This document shows positions 53,313 to 63,400 of a DNA stretch of 64,000 bases, piece after piece. The notes beneath the pieces were generated by a model, which saw nothing but the letters and a program-made list of their open reading frames with translations, was not told where the DNA came from and ran no database searches. The stretch's first letter is position 1. Every line of letters starts with the position of its first letter. A program made the position numbers and the translations under genes. The DNA comes from VYFG01 sp965213885 (lineage in GTDB: Bacteria; Pseudomonadota; Gammaproteobacteria; Arenicellales; Poriferihabitantaceae), in the NCBI GenBank assembly GCA_965213885.1, contig OZ243919.1, forward strand, positions 558,001 to 622,000, in the 5' to 3' direction.

Positions 53313-54212
53313 ATGGCTGACGCTCCGGGTACGGGCCTCCATGCCCGCGAGCTTCGTCGGGACGAGGCCAGGGAACGGCTGGCGATGTTCGGCCTGTCCC
53401 TGCCGGCCATCCTGCTGGTCGTCGCCATCATCATCATTCCCGTGGGATGGCTGTTCTGGCTATCGCTGTTCAACGACGAGGGGATGCTCTCGCCCAGCAA
53501 CTACACCCGGATGCTGGAGAGCAAGTCCTATACCCGGATTTTCATGACCACCTTCAAGGTCAGCGTCCTGACCACCGGCATCTGCGTGCTGATCGGCTAC
53601 CCCTTTGCCTATTGCCTCGCGCAGCTGCCGAAGCGTTGGGCGGCGATCGGCCTGTACGCGGTGCTGCTGCCGTTCTGGACCTCGCTCCTGGTACGCACCT
53701 ATGCCTGGCTGGTGGTGCTCCAGCGCAAGGGACTGGTCAACCAGTGGGGCATCGAACTCGGCCTGTGGGAGCAGCCGCTGAGACTGGTGCACAACCTGAA
53801 CGGCACCCTGGTGGGCATGGTGCACATCATGCTGCCCTTCCTGGTGCTGCCGCTGTACGGCTCCATGCGGGCGATCAGCTTCGACTACATCAAGGCCGCG
53901 TCCAACCTGGGGGCGAGCCCGACGCGTGCGTTCTGGTCGGTGTTCTTTCCCCTGTCATTGCCCGGCCTCTTTGCCGGCATGGTCGTGGTGTTCGTCCTTT
54001 GCCTCGGTTTCTTCGTCACCCCGGCAGTGCTCGGCGGCGGCAGGGTGGTCATGGTGTCGATGAAGATCGAAACCCTGATCGACCTCTTTTTCAATTTCGG
54101 GACCGCCAGTGCACTCGGCGTGGTGCTGCTGGTGCTGACCCTGGGGGTCCTGTTCCTGGCGCACCGGCTGCTCCACCTGGACCGGGTGCTCGGGGGAGGG
54201 CAGAGCCCATGA
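53313..54212 (+). CDS. ABC importer permease (PotB-like)
   Basis: 299 residues with six predicted membrane segments, beginning LSLPAILLVVAIIIIPVGWL. The EAA loop is visible as YIKAASNLGASPTRAFWSVF followed by FPLSLPG. The last 4 bases overlap the next permease (ATGA). Confidence 0.88.
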   Translation: MADAPGTGLHARELRRDEARERLAMFGLSLPAILLVVAIIIIPVGWLFWLSLFNDEGMLSPSNYTRMLESKSYTRIFMTTFKVSVLTTGICVLIGYPFAYCLAQLPKRWAAIGLYAVLLPFWTSLLVRTYAWLVVLQRKGLVNQWGIELGLWEQPLRLVHNLNGTLVGMVHIMLPFLVLPLYGSMRAISFDYIKAASNLGASPTRAFWSVFFPLSLPGLFAGMVVVFVLCLGFFVTPAVLGGGRVVMVSMKIETLIDLFFNFGTASALGVVLLVLTLGVLFLAHRLLHLDRVLGGGQSP

Positions 54213-55027
54213 ACTGGCTGTCCAGGCCCGCCTCCGACATCCAGGTCACCCACGGTGGCCGGCTGTGGCTGTACGTGGCGGCCGGGCTGATCACGATGTT
54301 CCTGGTGATCCCGACCCTGATCGTGATCCCGATGTCCTTCTCGAACTCCCAGTACCTCGAGTTTCCGCCCCGGGCCTGGTCGGTGCGATGGTATGACAAC
54401 TACTTCGGCTCTACCGAGTGGATGACCGCCACCTGGGTGTCGGTCAAGGCCGCGTTCCTGACCGTGCTGGTCACCACGCCCGTTGCCACCATGGCGGCTT
54501 ACGGGCTCTACGTTTCCAACTTCAGGGCCACCCGGTTCGTCTTCGTCCTGCTGATCACGCCCATGATGGTCCCGGTGATCCTGATTGCCATCGGCGTGTT
54601 CTTCGCCTACGCCAAGCTGAAGCTCAACAACACCATGCTCGGGCTGGTGCTGGCCCATACCGTGCTCGCCCTGCCGATGTGCCTGATCGTGGTGAGTGCG
54701 GGCCTGCGGAGCTATGACATGAACCAGGAGCGGGTGGCGAGGAGCCTGGGCGCCTCCCGCCTGAAGGCCTTCCTGGTGATCACCCTGCCGCAGATCCGGT
54801 TTTCCGTGGTGAGCGGTGCACTGCTCGCGTTCGTCGTGTCCTTTGACGAGGTGATCGTGGCGCTCTTCATCAGCGGCGGAGACATGTCCACGATCACCCG
54901 CAGCATGTTCCTGGCACTCCGGGACCAGATCGATCCCACGATCGCGTCGATTTCCACCGTGCTCATCCTGATCACCACCGCGGCCCTGGTGCTGGCTCAG
55001 ATGTTCGGCAAGTCCGATTCCGGGTGA
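54209..55027 (+). CDS. ABC importer permease (PotC-like)
   Basis: 272 residues with six predicted membrane segments (YVAAGLITMFLVIPTLIVIP first) and the EAA loop EQ-type stretch NQERVARSLGASRLKAFLVI followed by TLPQIR. ATG 54209 overlaps the upstream stop; a longer in-frame reading lies antiparallel in sense to nothing and runs through the previous gene, so it was rejected. The gene ends the operon and is convergent with an aldehyde dehydrogenase 13 bp away. Confidence 0.88.
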   Translation: MNWLSRPASDIQVTHGGRLWLYVAAGLITMFLVIPTLIVIPMSFSNSQYLEFPPRAWSVRWYDNYFGSTEWMTATWVSVKAAFLTVLVTTPVATMAAYGLYVSNFRATRFVFVLLITPMMVPVILIAIGVFFAYAKLKLNNTMLGLVLAHTVLALPMCLIVVSAGLRSYDMNQERVARSLGASRLKAFLVITLPQIRFSVVSGALLAFVVSFDEVIVALFISGGDMSTITRSMFLALRDQIDPTIASISTVLILITTAALVLAQMFGKSDSG

Positions 55028-55040
55028 GGCCACCGCCCGC

Positions 55041-56471
55041 TCAGCCGGACAGTGCGCCCGTGATGGCCTTCAGTTCGAGGTATTCCGTCAGACCCCAGCG
55101 GCCCTTTTCCCGCCCGTTGCCGGACTGCTTGTAGCCACCGAACGGTGTGTCGGAATTTCCACCGACATAGTTCACGGCGACCTGCCCCGCGCGTAGCCGG
55201 CACGCCACCCGGCGGGCCCGCCCGATGTCACCGGAACTGACGTATCCCGCGAGCCCGTACACGGTGTCGTTGGCTATGGCCACGGCATGATCCTCGTCGC
55301 GATAGCCGATCAGCGTGATCACCGGGCCGAAGATCTCCTCCCGGGCGATCCGCATCTCGTTCCCGACGTTCGTGAATACCGTGGGCCTGACATAATAGCC
55401 GCGCGCCAGGTGTCCGGGCAGGCCCGGTCCGCCGGCAACCAGGGTGGCGCCTTCGTCCATGCCGGCGCGGATCAGTTCCTGGATCTTCGTCCACTGCCGC
55501 TGGTTGACCACCGGGCCGAGGTGCTCCCCCTCCCGGGTAGGATCGTCCACGTGAAGACTTTCCGCCGTTTCCCGGGCGACGGCTGTTGCGCGGTCCAGGT
55601 CTCCTTCCGGCACCAGCATGCGGGAGGGGGCGTTGCAGGACTGGCCGCTGTTGCCCATGCAGTGCCGGACACCCCGGGCCACCGTGGCGGGGATGTCGGC
55701 ATCGTCGAGAATGATATTGGCGGACTTGCCACCCAGTTCCTGGGTGACCCGTTTGACCGTGAGCGCCGCAGCCCTGGCCACGGCGATGCCGGCCCTCGTG
55801 GAGCCGGTGATGGACATCATGTCGATGCCTGGATGGGCGGACATGGCCTCGCCCACCTCCGGTCCGTAGCCGTTGACCAGGTTGAACACCCCCGCCGGCA
55901 CCCCGGCGCGGTCCAGTACCTCGGCGAAAATCATGGCGTTGACCGGGGCTTCCTCGCTGGGCTTCAGCACCATGGTGCAACCTGCGGCCAGGGCCGGCAT
56001 GACCTTTGCCGCAACCTGGTTCATGGGCCAGTTCCAGGGCGTGATCATTCCGCAGACGCCGATGGGCTCATGGCGAAGAACCATTCCATCCTCCACGGTC
56101 TCGAAGGCAAAGCTCCCGAGAGCCCTGATCGCGCTTCGGATGTGGTCCTCGCCGAGCTTCACCTGGCTCGCCCGGGAAAGCGTGATGGGTGCGCCCATCT
56201 CCGCCGTGACGGACGCGGCGATCTCTTCGCGCCGACGCCGGTATTCGGCAAGGATGTTCTCCAACAGCTCCAGGCGGGTTTGGACAGGCAGCGCGGCAAA
56301 GGGCTCGAAAGCGCGGCGTGCGGCGGACACCGCGCGGTCCACATCCTCGCCGCCGCCGCCGCCGATGGTGGTGAACACCTCCTCGGTGGCGGGATTGATG
56401 ACGTCGATGGCGCCGGACGCCAGGGGCGCGGTCCATTCCCCGTCGATGTAGAACTGGCGGTGGTCGATCAT
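55041..56471 (-). CDS. Aldehyde dehydrogenase
   Basis: 476 residues. Catalytic Glu in TQELGGKSANII and Cys in NSGQSCNAPSRM; MITPWNWPMNQVAAKVMPAL and SITGSTRAG are cofactor-binding segments; the C-terminus has SDTPFGGYKQSGNGREKG. It is the last gene of a minus-strand group (aldolase, hydrolase, flavin monooxygenase, this gene), 34 bp after the monooxygenase gene. Confidence 0.87.
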   Translation of the reverse strand: MIDHRQFYIDGEWTAPLASGAIDVINPATEEVFTTIGGGGGEDVDRAVSAARRAFEPFAALPVQTRLELLENILAEYRRRREEIAASVTAEMGAPITLSRASQVKLGEDHIRSAIRALGSFAFETVEDGMVLRHEPIGVCGMITPWNWPMNQVAAKVMPALAAGCTMVLKPSEEAPVNAMIFAEVLDRAGVPAGVFNLVNGYGPEVGEAMSAHPGIDMMSITGSTRAGIAVARAAALTVKRVTQELGGKSANIILDDADIPATVARGVRHCMGNSGQSCNAPSRMLVPEGDLDRATAVARETAESLHVDDPTREGEHLGPVVNQRQWTKIQELIRAGMDEGATLVAGGPGLPGHLARGYYVRPTVFTNVGNEMRIAREEIFGPVITLIGYRDEDHAVAIANDTVYGLAGYVSSGDIGRARRVACRLRAGQVAVNYVGGNSDTPFGGYKQSGNGREKGRWGLTEYLELKAITGALSG

Positions 56472-56505
56472 GTGACTACGGTTACGGGACCCCGGGCGCG
56501 GACCG

Positions 56506-57546
56506 TCAGCGGTCGAATGCCGGGATTACCTCGGAGCAGAAGAGCTCAAGGGACCGCTTCTGTTCCCTGAGGCCAAGGCCCATGCTGGCGTAGTAGATGA
56601 ATTCGTCCACCCCCAGGGCCTCGTAGCGTTTCAGCTTTTCGATGACCTCGTCCGGGGTGCCGAACATCAGGTTCCTCCATAGCATTTCCGGGTTGTACTC
56701 GTCGCGGTTGTCCAGTTCATCGAAGGGAATCGGCCTCGGGAAACCGTTCTCCACGTCCCCCAGGTTCTTGAACAGGTTCTCGAACTGGCTGAGCTGGCGT
56801 TGTGCCGCACGCACGGGAACCTCCCAGTCTTCCGGGCGGTCGTAGATCGCGGTATGGCGCATCATGGCGAACACCGGGCGGGTCTTGCCGGGGTTGGCGG
56901 CCAACGCTTCGTCCAGGCGCCCCTTGTAGGCCTCCGCTTCCGAGAAATCCCGGGTCAGGGGCCAGGATGTGATGTTGCAGCCGTTCCTGACCGCGTAATC
57001 GAAGGTAATCGGCGCCCGGGCCGCCACCCAGATGGGCGGATGCGGTTTCTGCAGCGGCTTGGGGACCGAGGTGGACAGGGGGAACTGCCAGAATTCGCCG
57101 TCATGCCGGTAGTCGCCCTGCCACAGTTTTTTCACCGCCGGCAGGATTTCATGCATGTAGCGCCAGCCATCGGTCTGCTTGAGCCCCGGCCTCATGCGGT
57201 CGAACTCCCGCTGGTAGGCGCCGGAACCGATGCCGAACTCCAGGCGGCCTCCGCTGACCAGGTCGGTGAAGGCGGCCTCCCCGGCCAGCCGGATCGGATG
57301 CCAGTAGGGTGCTACCGCGACGGCGGTGCCGAGGCGGACGCGCTCGGTGTGCTGGGCCCACCAGGTCAGGATCTGGAACGGGTTCGGTGCGATCGTCATC
57401 TCGAGCGCATGGTGTTCCGCCGCCCAGACGATGCTGAAGCCTCCCCGGTCGGCCATCCTCACCATTTCGAGGGTGTGCTGCGCGACCTCCTCCATGGTCA
57501 TGCTGTCGTCCATTCGTTCGAGATTGATGGCAAGCTGGAATTTCAT
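56506..57546 (-). CDS. LLM-class flavin-dependent monooxygenase (luciferase-like)
   Basis: Bacterial-luciferase-fold oxidoreductase using FMNH2 and O2, 346 residues. N-terminal VRMADRGGFSIVWAAEHHAL, middle LVSGGRLEFGIGSGAYQREF, KPHPPIWVAARAP, and C-terminal FGTPDEVIEKLKRYEALGVD are family hallmarks. No flavin reductase gene is adjacent. It lies between an alpha/beta hydrolase (168 bp upstream) and an aldehyde dehydrogenase, so it probably makes an aldehyde or ester from the pathway substrate. Confidence 0.87.
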   Translation of the reverse strand: MKFQLAINLERMDDSMTMEEVAQHTLEMVRMADRGGFSIVWAAEHHALEMTIAPNPFQILTWWAQHTERVRLGTAVAVAPYWHPIRLAGEAAFTDLVSGGRLEFGIGSGAYQREFDRMRPGLKQTDGWRYMHEILPAVKKLWQGDYRHDGEFWQFPLSTSVPKPLQKPHPPIWVAARAPITFDYAVRNGCNITSWPLTRDFSEAEAYKGRLDEALAANPGKTRPVFAMMRHTAIYDRPEDWEVPVRAAQRQLSQFENLFKNLGDVENGFPRPIPFDELDNRDEYNPEMLWRNLMFGTPDEVIEKLKRYEALGVDEFIYYASMGLGLREQKRSLELFCSEVIPAFDR

Positions 57547-57714
57547 CGGTCAGTTCTGGTTCTTGCCGTTCCGTTCGGCAAGGTGGGTTCAATGGGTGGC
57601 GGTTCTTCTCCCCCGGGAGTGTTCACCGATTTCACTGTGGTTGCAAGTGACAGCCGTAATCCGCGACAACCTGTGCGGCCCTCATGGTCCCGGCCAGTCA
57701 ACGCAGCCTCGTGC

Positions 57715-58503
57715 TCACAGCGTACGGCGGAGAAACTCGAGCACCGGGACGGTGAAGGCTTCCGGCGATTCCACCAGGGCCATGTGCCGAAGGTCGGAAA
57801 CAATCCTTGTCTCCGCCCCCGGAATCCCGGCAGCGATGGACTCGGCCATGGCCGGCGTACTGCCACTGTCGTATTCTGCCGTCATCACCAGGCAGGGGCG
57901 GGTGATGGGGTCGGCGGGCCGGATCAGTTCCCGGACCCCGCAGGCGAGCACCTCGCGGCAGCGTGCGTAACTGTCCGGGTGGTTGGCGAGAACCCGGGCC
58001 CGGATGTCATCGACCACCGACGGATTCCGCAACTGGAATTCGCGGGTGAACCAGCGGTCGATGGTCGCATCCAGATTGGCCCCGGGGCCTTCGGCGGCAC
58101 TGTCCTTGGCCCGTTCCTCCACCTGTCTTTGCGCCTCCGGGCTTCTTTCGTGGGGCGAGTTCAGGATCACCAGTGCCAGCACCCGTTCAGGGTAGTCCAT
58201 GGTGAAGCGGCGGTTGATCATGCCGCCCAGGGAAAACCCCACCAGTGCGGCGTCCGCAATCTGCAGCTCGTCCAGCAGGTTCCTCAGCTGTCGCGCGAAG
58301 AGCGCAAGGCTCGGCTTTTCCGGAAGCGGGCTTGCCCCGTGGCCATAGAGGTCGTATCGCAGGACCCGGTACCTCTTGCCGAATGCGGGCGCGTGCCGTT
58401 GCCAGGTGTGATGGGTGAGGCCAAGACCGTGGATCAGGGCGACGACCGGTGCGCCCGGGATACCGTCCAGCGCATAGGCCGTTCCGTCTCTGGCGCGTTT
58501 CAC
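57715..58503 (-). CDS. Alpha/beta hydrolase
   Basis: 262 residues. Oxyanion-hole segment ALIHGLGLTHHTW near residue 22, nucleophile elbow VGFSLGGMI, acid Asp in AEYDSGS and catalytic His in SDLRHMALVE. Closest in style to 3-oxoadipate enol-lactonase/meta-cleavage hydrolases, but the substrate is open. It starts 19 bp after the aldolase stop. Confidence 0.83.
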   Translation of the reverse strand: MKRARDGTAYALDGIPGAPVVALIHGLGLTHHTWQRHAPAFGKRYRVLRYDLYGHGASPLPEKPSLALFARQLRNLLDELQIADAALVGFSLGGMINRRFTMDYPERVLALVILNSPHERSPEAQRQVEERAKDSAAEGPGANLDATIDRWFTREFQLRNPSVVDDIRARVLANHPDSYARCREVLACGVRELIRPADPITRPCLVMTAEYDSGSTPAMAESIAAGIPGAETRIVSDLRHMALVESPEAFTVPVLEFLRRTL

Positions 58504-58522
58504 TGGATCTGCCGGGCCGGGA

Positions 58523-59290
58523 TTACTCGCGGTAGGTCGGGTCGCTCCGGTCCAGTATCTCCTTCAGGTGGGCGTAGTGCGCATCCGCCGCGCCGGTGTA
58601 GCTGTCCCAGCCAGCGGCGGTCCTTTCCGCCAGCCGGTCATCCATGATCGCCAGCGGCTGTCCCGTGGAGTATGCCAGCACCATGGTTTTCGCCGCGCGT
58701 TCCAGGTAGTACATGGTTTCGAATGCCCGGGCCACGGTTTCGCCGACCGTGAGAACGCCGTGGTTGCCCATGATCATGGCATCGTATTCCCCCAGCGCCC
58801 CGGCGATTCTGCGGCCTTCCTCCTCATGGTCGGCGATCCCACCGAACGCAAGGTCGATGGCCGTGCGGTTGAAGAAGCGGGCCGTGTTCTGGTCGATGGG
58901 TTTTAGAGCGGGGTCCTTCAGCCCGCAAAGCGCTGTGGCGTAGGGCGGGTGGCAGTGGATCAGGACCCTGGCACGGGGAACCGAAGCGTGCACGGCGCCG
59001 TGAATGCACCAAGCACTCGGATCCGGTGCGGCATCGCAGGACATCACCGCGGGGTTTTCGGCATCGAGTTTCAGAAGGTCGCTTGCCCGCACGGCGGAAA
59101 AGTGTTTCCAGCGGGGATTCAGCAGGAAGGTCTTGCCGTCATCGCTGATCGCGGCGCTGAAATGATTGGCCACGGATTCGTGCCAGTCGAAATGGGCCGC
59201 CAGGCGGAAGGCGGCGGCGAGATCAACCCGCAGATCCCATTCCCTCGTGTCGTGCTCGCTGCCCGCCAGGTAGCTGGTAACCGTGGTCAT
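58523..59290 (-). CDS. Class II aldolase/adducin-family protein
   Basis: 255 residues. Zn ligands are visible in LIHCHPPYATAL (two His) and MGNHGVLTVGET (one His); NHFSAAISDDGKTFLLNP is the N-terminal phosphate or carboxylate loop. Family members cleave or epimerise hydroxy-aldehydes or act as decarboxylases. First gene of the four-gene minus-strand group. Confidence 0.83.
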   Translation of the reverse strand: MTTVTSYLAGSEHDTREWDLRVDLAAAFRLAAHFDWHESVANHFSAAISDDGKTFLLNPRWKHFSAVRASDLLKLDAENPAVMSCDAAPDPSAWCIHGAVHASVPRARVLIHCHPPYATALCGLKDPALKPIDQNTARFFNRTAIDLAFGGIADHEEEGRRIAGALGEYDAMIMGNHGVLTVGETVARAFETMYYLERAAKTMVLAYSTGQPLAIMDDRLAERTAAGWDSYTGAADAHYAHLKEILDRSDPTYRE

Positions 59291-59619
59291 GATCGAACCT
59301 CGGGAAACGTGGTGGATGCGGATGGTAGTGCCGCGGTGTCATGCCGAAGGCATGAATTGCGACAGATTCTACAGCAATCCCGCAGCCGGCCGGTTTCCCG
59401 GATGCCCCCGGACTACGGCGGATCGTAGCGGCCATCTTCCGGCCTGCCACCGCCGGACGCTTGAATTCGGCCTCCGTGATTCGATACATTCAACGCGAAG
59501 TCCACCTGGATGCGTTCCCTGGCCGTGTCCTTTGGCGCCGACATGGCCGTGGGCCGTGTTGCCTGCCGGTGGGAGTGGAGGTTCCGAGTGGTGCTGCCCG
59601 GTCAAATGGAGTCCTGACC
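59291..59619. other. Divergent regulatory gap without recognised gene
   Basis: About 330 bp between the aldolase and the TauE-like gene. A GTG at 59575 could extend the exporter N-terminus; no operator or RNA feature stands out. Confidence 0.45.
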
Positions 59620-60372
59620 TTGAGCCTGATCCTGCTTTTTCTGCTGTTTGCCCTGACCGCCCTGGTGTACGCCATGGCCGGTTTCGGCGGCGGGTCCACC
59701 TACAGCGCACTGCTGGTCCTGAACGGCGCCGATCACCGGATCGTTCCCCTGGTGGCCCTGATCTGCAACCTGATCGTGGTCAGCGGCGGCGTGTTCCATC
59801 ATGTGCGCGCCGGCAACCTGAAGACGGGCATGATCCTTCCGTTTGCCCTGACTTCCGTGCCCATGGCCCTGGTGGGCGGCAGCCTGGCGGTCTCCGAGCA
59901 GGTTTTCCGGCTCGTGCTGGGCAGCGCCCTCGTGCTGGGCGGCCTGATGATGCTGAAGCCGGTTGCCGGGGAGCGGGACCGGCCACCCGAAAATCGGGTG
60001 GACTGGCGGGTCGCCACGCCCATCGGCGCCGTGCTCGGGCTGCTGGCCGGGGTCACCGGGATCGGCGGCGGCATCTACCTCGCACCGGTCATGCACCTGG
60101 CCGGCTGGGCAGAGAGCAGGGTCATCGCCGCCACCTCCAGCGCATTCATCCTGGTCAATTCCCTGGCCGCGCTGGCCGGACATCTGGGCAAGTGGCCCGA
60201 GACCACCCAGGCGGGGCTGGCCGCCTTCCTCTGGCTCCCCCTGGCGGTGTTGCTGGGCGGCCAGGCCGGCAGCATCCTCGGAGTGGGACGCTATGGTGAC
60301 AGGCTGGTGCGGTGGATCACCATGGTGCTGGTGTTCTATGTCGGAATCCGGTTGTTGCTGGAAGGCCGCTGA
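59620..60372 (+). CDS. TSUP (TauE/SafE) family membrane exporter
   Basis: 250 residues from TTG 59620, which has GGAG 8 nt upstream; GTG 59575 is an alternative. Seven to eight membrane segments with the duplicated family motif: YAMAGFGGGSTYSALLVL in the first half and GVTGIGGGIYLAPVMHL in the second. TauE-like proteins export sulfite, sulfoacetate or related organic anions. It is divergent from the aldolase group; a link to sulfonate metabolism is possible but unsupported by neighbours. Confidence 0.82.
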   Translation: MSLILLFLLFALTALVYAMAGFGGGSTYSALLVLNGADHRIVPLVALICNLIVVSGGVFHHVRAGNLKTGMILPFALTSVPMALVGGSLAVSEQVFRLVLGSALVLGGLMMLKPVAGERDRPPENRVDWRVATPIGAVLGLLAGVTGIGGGIYLAPVMHLAGWAESRVIAATSSAFILVNSLAALAGHLGKWPETTQAGLAAFLWLPLAVLLGGQAGSILGVGRYGDRLVRWITMVLVFYVGIRLLLEGR

Positions 60373-60470
60373 CGGTCGTCCCCGCGTGGCGGAAGACGGG
60401 GTTGCCGGCGGCCGGGGCGGTCCCTGGGCGGCCCGGACCGGACCGGCTGTGCGGGCAGGGAACGGGGTCC

Positions 60471-63400
60471 TCACCCCGCCGGGACATCCCGGGCAGACCG
60501 TTTTGCCATGACCGCGTAATAGGCCACCGGAATGATGACCAGGGTCAGCGCGGTGGAAACCAGGATGCCGGAAATCAGCGCGACCGCGAGGCCGGAAAAG
60601 ATCGGGTCGTCCAGGATGAAGAACGCCCCCACCATGGCGGCAAGCCCCGTCAGCACGATGGGCTTGGCCCGCACCGAGGCCGAGCGCACGACCGCGTCCT
60701 TGAACGGCACCCCGGATGCCACCTCCCGGTTGATGAAATCCACCAGGAGGATGGAATTGCGCACGATGATGCCCGCCAGGGCAATCATGCCGATCATGGA
60801 GGTGGCGGTAAACTGTGCCCCGAGGAGCGCATGCCCCGGCATGACGCCGATCACCGTGAGCGGGATCGGCGCCATGATGACCAGCGGCGTGATGTAGCTG
60901 CGGAACTGGGCCACCACCAGGAGGTAGATCATCAGCAGCCCCACCGAGTAGGCCATCCCCATGTCGCGGAAGGTCTCGTAGGTCACCTGCCATTCACCGT
61001 CCCACTTGACGGCGGGCTCGTAGGGGTCGGGAGGCTGGGAGAACAGCCACTGGGAGATGCCGGTTTCCCGCTTCAGGCGGGAGAAGATTCCGAACATCCC
61101 GTACAGCGGTGAATCCGTGTCGCCCGCCATGTCCCCGGTCACGTAGACCACGGGCAGGAGATCCTTGTGGTGAATGCTGTACGCACGCGCCGAATCCTCC
61201 ACACGGACCATTTCAGACAGCGGTACCAGGGTCTCCTCATCGCCTCTGATCCTGAGGGACAGGAGCTGGTTCAGGTCAGCCTTGTCCGCTTCGGCGTACT
61301 CGAGCCGCACGGGGACCGCGTACTTGTCGTGCTCGCCATGCATGTAGACCACGTCCTCTCCGCCGAGCACCGTGGCCAGGGCCGTTGCGATCCGGGCCTG
61401 GGTAACGCCGAATCGGGCGGCCCTTGCCCGGTCGACCACCAGCACCCGCTTGTCGCCGGGATGCTCCACCGAGGAGTCGACGTCCACGATGTCTGGCGTG
61501 GCATTGAAGATCCCGCGGACTGTCTTCGCCGCGTGGATCTGGGCCGGGTAATCGAGACCGTAGATTTCCGCCACCAGGGGGGCGTGCACCGGCGGTCCCG
61601 GCGGCACCTCGACAATCCTGGCGTCACCCCGGTGGCGTCGCGCGATTTCATGGATCGGTCCGCGCACGGCGCCCGCGATCTCGTGGCTGTCCCGGTCCCG
61701 CCTGTCCTTGTCTATCAGGTTGACCTGTATATCCCCCAGGTGCGCGCCGCCGCGCAGATAGTACTGGCGGACCAGCCCGTTGAAACTGATGGGTCCGGAG
61801 GTGCCGGCGTACACCTGGTAGTCGCGCACTTCCGGGATCCCGCCGAGGTAACGTCCCATCTCGCCCAGGACCCGCGCGGTCTGCTCCAGGCTGGTTCCCT
61901 CGGGCATGTCGAGAACCACCTGGAATTCCGACTTGTTGTCGAAAGGCAGCATTTTCAGCACCACCAGCCGGACGCCGGCCAGTGACAGCGACAGGGCGAT
62001 GAGGAGCAGGATGCCGGCAAGCAGCAGCCAGCGGTTGCGCCGCCCCGTGCGCGCGGCGAGAAAGGGGCCCATGATCCGGGAAAACAGTGCGTGGAGCCGC
62101 GGGGAGGCTTCGCCGTTCGCGGCGCCGGGCACGGGCCCGTGGCGGACCCGGCCCAGCATGCGGTAGCTCAGCCACGGGGTGAAGACGAATGCCACCACGA
62201 GCGAGATCAGCATGCCCATGGACGCGTTGACGGGGATGGGACTCATGTAGGGTCCCATCAGCCCGGAGATGAAAGCCATGGGAAGCAGGGCCGCGATCAC
62301 GGTGAATGTCGCGAGGATGGTCGGGCCGCCGACCTCGTCCACCGCCGCCGGAATGGCCTTGAGCAGGTCCTTCACGCCCATCGCAAGATGGCGGTGTATG
62401 TTCTCGACCACCACGATGGCGTCATCCATCAGGATGCCGATGGAGAAGATCAGCGCGAACAGCGACACCCGGTTCAGGGTGAATCCCCAGGCCCAGGACG
62501 CGAACAGCGTGGCGGCAAGCGTGATTACCACGGCAGCGCCCACAATGACCGCCTCGCGCCAGCCCAGGAACAGCCAGACGAGCAGGATGACCGAGGCGGT
62601 GGCAAAGACCAGCTTGGTGATGAGCTGCATGGCCTTGTCGGTTGCAGTGGCGCCGTAGTCCCGCGTGACCAGGGTGCGCACCCCGTCGGGGATGTGGGTG
62701 TCCTGGAGCTGTTCGATCCTCCGGAAGACGCCCCTGGCGATGTCCGCGGCATTCTGTCCTGGCTGCTTGGCCACCACGATGGTGACCGCGGGGCTGTCCT
62801 CCGCGGGCCGGTCGCGGTCGGCTGCCGCCCCGAGCCCCGAGCCGGTCCAGACGTAGCTTTCGGGCGTGTCCGGGCCTTTGCGGATGGTGGCCACGTCGCG
62901 CAGGTAGACCGGGCTGTCGCGGTTGAGGCCGACCACGAGGTTGCCGAGTTCCGAGGGGTCGCTGAGGAAGGTGCCGGCCTGGACCAGGATCTCCCGGTTG
63001 TCCCGGGTGACGGGAAGGTTGTCCCGGATCTGGTTCGCTGACCTGAGCGTGCGGCGGATGTCGTCGATGGTGATGAAGTGCCCCGGCAGGGCCTGGGGAT
63101 CGAGTTCCACGTTGACAACCTGCCTGGGTGCCCCGATGGTGTAGATGTCCCGGGTGCCCGGCACGCGCTTCAACTGGGTTTCGATGGCATGGGCGATCTG
63201 TCCCAGTTCATAGGCGCCCCGGGTCCGGTCCGGTGACCACAGCGTGATCGCGACAATGGGGACATCATCGATGCCCATGGGCTTGATGACGGGCTGCATG
63301 ACCCCGAGCCCCCGGGGCAGCCAGTCCATGTTGCTGAATACCTGGTCGTAGAGCCGTACGATGGCGTCGGTGCGGTTCTCGCCGACCTCGAACTGGACCG

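Noticed and set aside
51109..53313. A 734-codon open frame on the minus strand
   Set aside because: It is antisense to the binding-protein and ATPase genes, which have clear family motifs; long shadows are common in high-G+C sequence.
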